A stretch of 64,000 nt of DNA from Glandiceps talaboti (lineage: Eukaryota > Hemichordata > Enteropneusta > Spengelidae). The translations under genes and the position numbers were made by a program. Below are positions 1 through 64,000 of this stretch, in pieces. The notes under the pieces are model-generated. The model was not told where the DNA came from, ran no database searches, and saw nothing but the letters and a program-made list of their open reading frames with translations. Location: contig NC_135550.1 in NCBI RefSeq assembly GCF_964340395.1, forward strand, positions 8,885,864 to 8,949,863, given 5' to 3'. Numbering within the stretch: position 1 is the stretch's first letter; every line of letters starts with the position of its first letter.

Positions 1-404
1 AATACAAACCCCGGACCTTGCAGTGTATGTAACCGTGTTGTAGTGCGGAATCCTCGAGGTATATTATGAGATGAGTGCAACAAGTTACTTAGTCTGGATG
101 CCAACTGTGGTAACTGTGGTATAGTCTGGGTGCCAACTGTGGTAACTGTGGTCTAGCCAGAGTCAGGTCAAACTTCCTCGATCAGCACACAGAAAGTTGT
201 TCATCTAATCAGTGAACCCCAGCTGCTATTGTGACATAAACAGTGTATAAGTAGCATCCTAAGCTGCCAAATATACCATATTTGGACATAACTGCCCCAA
301 TAAACACTAACTTTATGGGGACCGTGTTATGGTTAGAACTTTGCGACTGATTAACAAAGACAGTGTTTTAATGACTTTTAATGAATTCCAAATTGCATCT
401 CAGT
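1..404. other. left-edge non-coding sequence with a short direct repeat
   Basis: No gene seen. A 30-bp unit (AGTCTGG...AACTGTGGT) occurs at 91-120 and again at 123-152, a recent tandem duplication. The remainder may be older 5' sequence of the neighbouring LINE, but I cannot show that. Confidence 0.5.
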
Positions 405-2020
405 ACTTCAAGAGCAAAGGCTTTGACTATACTGTGAGTGAAGGTATAAATCGTAATGATACTGTCTAGGGACTAGACTAGCAACAAGTGGACTCATATC
501 AGATGGCAGAAAACAATTTAGTTTATGTAAATGAAACGAATTCAGATTCCTTGGATATTCAGTGTGGTATTCCTCACAGAAGTATTCAGGGGCCACTGCT
601 GTTTCTGTGTTGTGTGAATAGTATGGACATTTTAATCAAATGTAAACTCCTACTCTACCCGCTCCCTGTAGCATATAGTGGTTAGCACACATGATTAGTA
701 GTCGGGAGGTCATGGGTTCGAATCTTACTGGAAACGGGGGATTTTTCTGTGAACGACCCAAACCCAGGGTGAGTGTTCTACAAACTCGATGGGTAGCCAT
801 GTCCCACTCACAAGACAGAGCGAATTCGGGGGACCTCCTGGAATAATGACTCGAAAACGTCAGGGGCGATTACTCACACGGAGCACGCAGGTGCTGTGTT
901 TGCCGGGCTTGGGTGACTCTGGCATAGCCTGTGGACTGACTGGGAAAGCCTTGACAGTTCAACAGCAACATGATATTGTTTTAAATCCTACTCTATGCTG
1001 ATGACAGTGCCATGTTAGTGTCGCATAATGATGTAAATCGCATTGCCTCAGTGTTAAGCAAATCATGTAACGAATGGCTGATTGACAATAAGCTTTTACT
1101 CCATCTAGGGAAAACAGAACTCAAGATTTCTGATTTTAGAATAACTTGTAATAAATGTGATATTTATGCCAGCAAATCTGTCAAATACCTTGGACTCGAA
1201 AACCAATTCAAGGCTTAGATTTCTCTATTGCCAAGCACTTTTTCTCAACCAAAACTCCCGCAAAACCCTTTGCTCTGCTCTAATCCAATATCATTTTGAT
1301 TATTCATGTTCATCCTGGTAGTCTGTTCTTTAAAAAAAAAACCTTTTTAAAAAACTACATATTGCACAAAACAAAATTATATCCTTTCTATGGCGCCCAG
1401 ATCACACATAGGTGTTGATCAGTTTGATGCCTTGGGTATGCTGGATGTCAGGGGTAGAGTGAGCCAGCTACGGCTTAACCATGCTTTCAAAATAATATAT
1501 GATAACTCCGGTCCTGAGTATTTGTTCCATCAGCTTACCAAAGTATCTTCTGTAACAGTTCCAAATAGGGAGGTTGATATAAATTTCCATCAGCCAACAG
1601 TTAAACGCGAGGTTGATAATACGTTTTATACTAACGCCATTATGGACTGGAACAATCCACCAGCATCAATTAAAACAGATATCACAAAGAGATGCCTTAA
1701 TAAAACATATCTGTCAAGTACACTAAAGGGATTTTATTTTAGTTATTAGCTAGTTTGCCTCCACGTTTTCCCTACTCTGTTATTCCATAGACAATTGCAG
1801 TTGCGTGTCCTTCCCTCTCTATTGTCAATGGTTATTCTTCCCCATTATATGTAGTTAAACACCTTTGCTAATCCAGCCACTTTCCTGAATCACTGTAAGT
1901 CTTTGACTTTGTGGGTTATCCAAGTAATTGAACAATTTGTACCAGTTTTTATTTGTACATCTGTGCTGTCGATCTTGTTGTTTCACTGAAATAAACTAAT
2001 CTAAACTAAACTAATCTATT
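405..2020 (+). mobile_element. degenerate LINE (jockey/CR1-like) reverse-transcriptase fragment
   Basis: Plus-strand relics of a non-LTR reverse transcriptase: a decayed motif A (SKGFDY, near 411), then VNETNSDSLDIQCG with GPLLFL (530-610), the YADDSAML catalytic motif just after 994, the thumb region (KYLGLE, to 1218) and a C-terminal part at 1390-1749. It ends in an AT-rich tail with AATAAA near 1990 and CTAAA-type repeats up to about 2020. Stops and frameshifts make it a pseudogene. A SINE splits it at 658-985. It lies antisense to the ABCC gene. Confidence 0.8.
658..985 (+). mobile_element. tRNA-derived SINE inserted in the LINE, with 10-bp target duplication
   Basis: A 328-bp insert bounded by the exact duplication TCCTACTCTA (648-657 and 986-995). 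Near its 5' end it has a pol III A-box-like TAGTGGTTAGCAC (about 673-685) and a B-box-like GGGTTCGAATC (about 714-724), at tRNA-like spacing. The rest is a unique body of about 250 bp. It interrupts the codons just upstream of the YADD motif. Confidence 0.85.
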
Positions 2021-2953
2021 AAGCACTGACAGTGCTAAAGTCGTGAAAGCACATGATGACAAAATGCCCATCGTGGAAATGAGCTGGGGGGGGGGGACTT
2101 GGGGAGAGGCCTCAAAGAATTCACAACCCATTGCATTCATATTCTCCAGTATGATTAGAATAGGCCAGTCCAAAAATATGGCAAACGAAAGAGGACCCCT
2201 TGAATTGCTGACGTCTATGTCTCTGTTTTCGTGTACACACTGTGCACATTAGTATATACTGTTCCCGTGTACACATTGTCAGTGTACGGTACATTTGATA
2301 CACTACGAATGTCTTTCACTTTATTTAGCAGCCATGTTGACAAACTAAGGTACTTGTTTACATGGCAGTCCATTCTCTATAATCACAAAGGCATTACTCT
2401 ACATAAAGACCAAACACAGTAACAATAAAAGTTAACCATAGTGTCTTTCAGATTCGCTGTTAAATCGATATGCATTGCACGACATAGCCATTTCAAATTT
2501 CACAAGCTATACACGTCACAAATGTTCCAGCAACTAGGAAATGCAGTCCGCCAAGTCACTATTTCACGATATTTCTCTCTGAATCTAATATGTAGTATAG
2601 CGATATAGTGGGATTGATTCCTTCATGTTACTACTTAGTACATGAGAACACACATATTCGGAATGTGCATACCATGGTGTCGATGTAAATGTACAATTTG
2701 ACCTTTTGACAGCCATGTTTGTCAAAGAAAGACCTCTCCTTACGATAAAGGAATAGATGTGTGTTATAATGGCTTCTCTTTCATGTACAAAATCTAGTGT
2801 CTTTCAAATGACGAAATGGACAGTCTAAGTGATCAGATTAACCATTTCAGAGACATTATCCAAATAATGACTTTTTTACTGTAAAATGTTTTCAATTTGG
2901 CTTTCTGATCAAGTCATAGTAATTGGAATTTGTTTATACTAAAACGAACTTAC
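2021..2953. other. intron downstream of ABCC exon 25
   Basis: About 930 bp of AT-rich sequence searched for the next NBD2 exon on the minus strand without success. A G-run at 2086-2096 is the only compositional feature. Confidence 0.45.
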
Positions 2954-59569
<56,616 letters not shown>

Positions 59570-60249
59570 AACTGGTCAGCAGAATACGTCACGGTCCCAA
59601 TCTTTCGTAGGATGTAAATGTGTCTACATGTAACTCAAATGTGAAAGTGGTATGATTATATTTACATTCAATTTCATTCAGTATTCACGGCATTCATTGA
59701 AGATAAAGATGAGGTAACCAAAGTATTCCCATTGTCTCAACTTCTCCAATAGACACTGGTCACAATCAACAATTTGCATAAATAAATATATTTGGCGTAA
59801 ATCATGTACATACATGCATGCATGCACATGTATACAGTTTATTGGACTTGTCAGCAACGTGACACACGAAATAACTGGTCGAAATACTTAAAACTGGTGA
59901 TATAGAGGCAAAATAACCCGATTCTAAAAATGACCGAGATAAAACTCAGCTGTACTGGATGCAGTCCTGTATGACACCCCTTCTCTCACCCCCGAACGTT
60001 TTTAATTAAAAGATTCTTTATTGGGTTCTTTCAACTGCATGCATATCATGAATGAATGGAATACACTCTCTGACAATACATAACAAAGCTGTTTATAGAA
60101 TATCACATAATAATCAGGTACTCTTCATTGACTACGTCTTTGATAAAAGAGCTTATAATAATTCAGATTTATTCAAAAATGAGCACCATTTATAATATGA
60201 TGTTTTTTTTTTCTCTAAACCAAATATAACTAATTTATTTGTTTTCAAC

Positions 60250-60508
60250 ACACACACATACATACATACATACATACATACATACATACATACATACATA
60301 CATACATACATACATACATACATACATACATACATACATACACAAACACGTACCGTAGTTAGTTAGTTGCTGCATAGTGCCCCATCAGTTTACCTAACAT
60401 GACTTCAGGAAATGGGGTACGTAGGTCGGAATTTTATTTCATTTACTTATTTATTTAGTTAGTTAGTCAGTCAGTCAGTCAGTCAGTCAGTCAGTCAGTC
60501 AGTCAGAC
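60250..60508. repeat. (CATA)n and (AGTC)n microsatellites
   Basis: (CATA)n at 60250-60340 and (AGTC)n at 60464-60508, both in the intergenic region. Confidence 0.96.
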
Positions 60509-61139
60509 AGACAGTTAGTTATTCGTAGAGTATAATACTGTTTAAATTCAACTTACAGTCTTATTAAAGAGATACGGAATGTGATTTTAATGAAAAATTG
60601 ACCAAAGATACCTAAGCAAGAATTCTTTTTAAAAAATGGAAGTAAATTATCACCATTCTTACCTTTTTTTGAATGTGAAAACAATGTTTGAATTTACATG
60701 GTAATATAAACAAGCGATTTAGTGATCTGTTTGGTTCATATGTCGTTTAGTCTCGCTTTTCCAAACACTGCACTCTTAACATGTTGCATTTTACAAGTTA
60801 TTGTTTACATGGTCATTTACTAGTATAACATAATGACCTGCGGAATACTTCCGTGTATTTCTGCTTCTTTTTTTTATTTCTTTGTCATTGTTGCTGTTGT
60901 TGTTCATTTTGTTTTCGTGTAACTAAAATTTACGCTCTGACAATGATAATCATAAACTTAATATAAAGCACCAGGAACAAATTTCGTGTTAACTTCCGGA
61001 TACCATTTGTCATGTTTGACGGCTAGTCAGTATTATAGGGCAATATCATTACAGAACAACAGGACACACAACCAGACACATTCACACATCCATACTATTT
61101 AGTTAATGGTCATCTAAACTCGAGGACAGCGCGACATTG

Positions 61140-61400
61140 CATACGTATATAATATCGGATACTATCGTCTAAATGCCTTATGCTACACTCTTAGAGCCAA
61201 AAATCTAATATTAGAGGTCGCACATCGCCCGGACCCACGACAGCAGTTTTTATCGGATAATATCGTCTAAAATCTAGCTTAGAGATCTAAAATCTAATAT
61301 TAGACTTTCATATTCGACACGGCAGATTGTTCATACTCCGGGAGCAGTTTTATCGGATAACATCGTCTAAAATCGAAGTAAGAGACCAAAATCTGAAGTA
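61140..61400. repeat. three ~99-bp tandem copies
   Basis: CGGATA(A/C)(T/C)ATCGTCTAAA at 61156, 61254 and 61354 (steps of 98 and 100). Copies share TCTAATATTAGA and GGGAGCAGTTTTATCGG-type sequence. It lies about 240 bp downstream of the SLC16-like stop codon. Confidence 0.8.
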
Positions 61401-61640
61401 AGTATATATCCAACATTAGATGTTATCAGATAATGGATATTTGTGCGATGCCTATTATGCTGGTGTTTGCCATGTTTAGAAAGGTCACACAGACGTCTGA
61501 GTAAAGAGTGACCGCATGTGCAGACTTTAGAACTGAAATTTCAATAAAAACCGATAACACTTAAATTTCAGAAGCAGACACAAAGTGTTCTAAAGTCTGA
61601 AAGTTGTAGTTCCATCTTAATACATTCGAGTATGATACCT

Positions 61641-61795
61641 TCAAGAAACCTTCTTGTTGTTGACTGTGTGACTTCCTCTTTTTCGATTATCTGTATACCA
61701 TTTTGATATTGCCATTACTAAAACCCCTACAATTAATATTCCCGCAGCAAAATAAAAAGACGTGTTGTATGACTGAGTCTTATCCAAGAAATAAC
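61641..61795 (-). CDS. last exon of a monocarboxylate-transporter-like (SLC16) gene
   Basis: A 155-nt terminal exon: acceptor TTTCAG|GTTATTTC at 61796, then 50 codons and a TGA at 61641-61643, entering in phase 1. It reads (G)YFLDKTQSYNTSFYFAAG, one strongly hydrophobic helix, then a short basic tail. The pattern G-x-L-x-D-x-T-x-SY-x-x-x-FY-x-AG followed by a final helix is that of the last transmembrane segment of MFS monocarboxylate transporters, so I infer the 3' end of an SLC16-type gene. Upstream exons must lie right of 64000, or in weak exons I could not place. It is on the same strand as the ABCC gene, with about 2.07 kb between its stop and the ABCC start. An unrelated MFS protein remains possible. 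Confidence 0.7.
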
Positions 61796-61936
61796 CTGAA
61801 ATAAACAACAAAATATCAACTTATTATATTACCTCTGTTATATGACGATATATTTTCATCTACTCGAAATATAACATTTATAATTAACTTGAAACTATGC
61901 CAATATTATTAACGAAGTCGTGTCTGACAGAGGGAC

Positions 61937-61940
61937 AGGC

Positions 61941-61979
<39 letters not shown>

Positions 61980-61980
61980 T

Positions 61981-62047
<67 letters not shown>
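61937..62047. repeat. (CAGA)n(CA)n microsatellite
   Basis: About ten CAGA units then 33 CA units. Downstream, TTTTACAAATCGGTTCTCA at about 62191 is shared with 53826, marking a dispersed repeat. Confidence 0.96.
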
Positions 62048-62053
<6 letters not shown>

Positions 62054-62937
62054 TGAGGAGACAAAGATACTTCAGTGAATTAAAAGGTGTACGGCACTCG
62101 AGTTTTCTGATGTTTAGGATAATGTGTGCCTGGTAGGGGAGTTTTAGTAATTATTAGGGGAGGGCTACGAGAATTGGAGGAAGGTAACCTTTTACAAATC
62201 GGTTCTCACATTGTCATGATTCATTGTATCATTATTAATGACTATATCAACCTTTGTTCATAGACGAGTTTCTTTCCTCGTAGGTAAAAACTAGTTGATC
62301 ACATGGCCACAGGCTTTAATGAAGCCAGTGTCTTTTAAGTACGGTGTGTGTGTATGATAGCTAAAATGATGTAGGCTTGGTATTTATTCACTCATGGGAC
62401 ATTACGTTTTATGACACAAAACTAGACGTATTTCAACTCTAGACTAACAATAACAGAGACACAATAAACACAACAGAATCCTTTGCCCAATCACATAGAG
62501 CAGTGATAAGCATTGCTATTCTTTGTCAGAGCATTACAAACAGGCTTCTAGTGAAAATATTACACATGGACTTGATTATTTTGATGACTAGCTTCAATTG
62601 TTTGTTTTCTAACTGATAATCAACATTTCAACTTGACTACTTCTACATGCCCACCGTGCACTACACCTATGTACAACTCATAACACCACCAAAGTATTAA
62701 AAAGCGTTTTTTTTGTATGTACCACAATCGCTTATAGAATAAATTTAAAGTGTAAAAGTATATTATTTCAATTGGTTTGTTTACAAGCCTAGCATGTGGC
62801 CTTTCTAATCAATTAGTTAATGGAACAATATACTTTTACATTTGATATGAATGCTATAACAGAGTGTAGCACATAGACAAAGTGCTTTACTTCAGTGTTA
62901 TTAGTTGTAATTGTTTATTTTGCATTAGAAGTTGTCT

Positions 62938-62986
<49 letters not shown>
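62938..62986. repeat. (TG)n microsatellite
   Basis: 24 TG units. Confidence 0.97.
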
Positions 62987-62987
<1 letters not shown>

Positions 62988-64000
62988 TAAATGGCATGTC
63001 ACATAATCAGTGAAACACCAAGCCTACATCATTTTAGCTATAAGATGTATAAAACTATTACCAAACATAGTGGTATAGGTGTTAATTGTTAATTATTGTG
63101 TATATAAAAAGCGGTGTCGGTGGTGTTTTCAAAACTACAAAAGATATTCAGTAAATTGTCTGCTGATACATGTAAAACAAAACATAGTGAAGCCCTGAGA
63201 AAGTGATAAACGAATTATTGGGGGCATGTGCATATAAGAGACACATTGATTACGTGGGTCAAGTCTAACACCATAATTGTGATATATTTTGATTTGACAG
63301 TGAAAATATATATTTTTAATATTTTTAATATTTTTAATATTTTTGAAAATGCATGAAATGTCACTGACTGACAAAGCTTCCACTTACTGTATTCAGATCA
63401 CGATCGATTATTATATTCATGAAAATCTAATTAGGAGGAAGTGAATGTGTGTGAATGATGGACTTTAAAAGCCGAGGACTAAAGATGAATAAAAAGTGTA
63501 GACGCAATGACTTTGCAAATATAATTTGGGAAGTGGGGCTAAATGGAGCATGGACCTTGCCTAAATCTACCTGAAACAAAGATGTGCATTATTTTGTTAC
63601 GAACAAACAGCCTAGTTATTGTTAATAGTTGTAGTGCATTCACAACACACGCGGACGGACGGACGGACGGACGGAGGGACGGAGGGACAGACACATTCCA
63701 AACACCCACATTACCTCTCTCTCTACGCAATCACAATAATCAACATAGTGTTTCCATGCTTTAGTCTGGCTTAATACAAAAAAAACATATCGTTTAGCTA
63801 ACTTTACCAAGGTAGACCTAATAGTTGTTCATTTTAACAAAGTCGAAGATTCATTGATAATGACCTTGCTTTATCAATTAATCTTTTCTCTCTTTTTAAG
63901 GTGGGGGGAGACCATGAATATCCACCCTAAGTCTGTGTGATATTTTGTTTTGTTAATAACAATTTTCCTATCACAGCCAACGATATATAAACAGACGTAC

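Larger units (their letters stand above)
59570..61640. other. intergenic region upstream of the ABCC gene
   Basis: It should hold the ABCC 5' UTR and promoter and the 3' UTR of the SLC16-like gene. I see a CRE-like TACGTCAC at 59585-59592, a candidate AATAAA on the minus strand near 60870, two microsatellites and a three-copy 99-bp repeat (listed separately). I found no clear TATA box and cannot place the transcription start. Confidence 0.4.
61796..64000. other. probable intron of the SLC16-like gene
   Basis: No coding segment recognised on either strand. It holds (CAGA)n/(CA)n at 61937-62047, (TG)n at 62938-62986, short ATTTTTAAT repeats at 63310-63345 and (GGAC)n at 63652-63688. Confidence 0.45.

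Noticed and set aside
1-2953. Remaining NBD2 exons of the ABCC gene
   Set aside because: No minus-strand segment with the signature LSxGQ, Walker B or H-loop pattern between splice sites; the gene continues beyond the window.

Overview
This is a window of an animal nuclear genome. It has spliced GT-AG genes, introns from 0.1 to 11 kb, AT-rich non-coding sequence, dense microsatellites and several retroelement classes. The element mix points to a marine invertebrate: a non-LTR element with a 2A peptide, a Penelope-like element with a GIY-YIG domain, and elements built from a (CTGT)n microsatellite plus ~145-bp tandem units. Sequence alone does not tell me whether it is a lophotrochozoan, hemichordate, echinoderm or lancelet.

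Nearly the whole window is one minus-strand gene. It encodes an ABC transporter of subfamily C that most resembles the sulfonylurea receptors (ABCC8/ABCC9). I place 25 coding exons, from the start codon at 59569 to 2954, giving 1,377 codons in one phase-consistent frame: TMD0, L0 linker, TMD1, a complete NBD1, TMD2 and the Walker A of NBD2. The rest of NBD2 and the 3' end lie beyond the left edge. About 2 kb upstream, on the same strand, the last exon of a second transporter (monocarboxylate/SLC16-like) lies at 61641-61795; the rest of that gene is off the right edge.

The introns are full of mobile DNA. Left part (1-16 kb): a broken LINE reverse transcriptase with a tRNA-derived SINE inserted just before its YADD motif, two head-to-head microsatellite/tandem-unit elements, a 519-bp terminal-inverted-repeat element, and two inverted 2.2-2.5 kb repeats that bracket exon 23. 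Middle (18-36 kb): a 51-bp minisatellite that starts at the 5' splice site of exon 18 and carries about 25 further copies of that splice site; a truncated LINE inserted in it; a full-length LINE with two intact reading frames; a LINE fragment joined to a Penelope-like fragment. Right part (36-59 kb): more tandem-unit elements, many microsatellites and a 200-bp near-perfect palindrome.

The genes do not form a visible pathway; both encode membrane transporters in head-to-tail order. The most unusual features are the splice-donor minisatellite, the inverted repeats around exon 23, and the intact LINE with a 2A motif.
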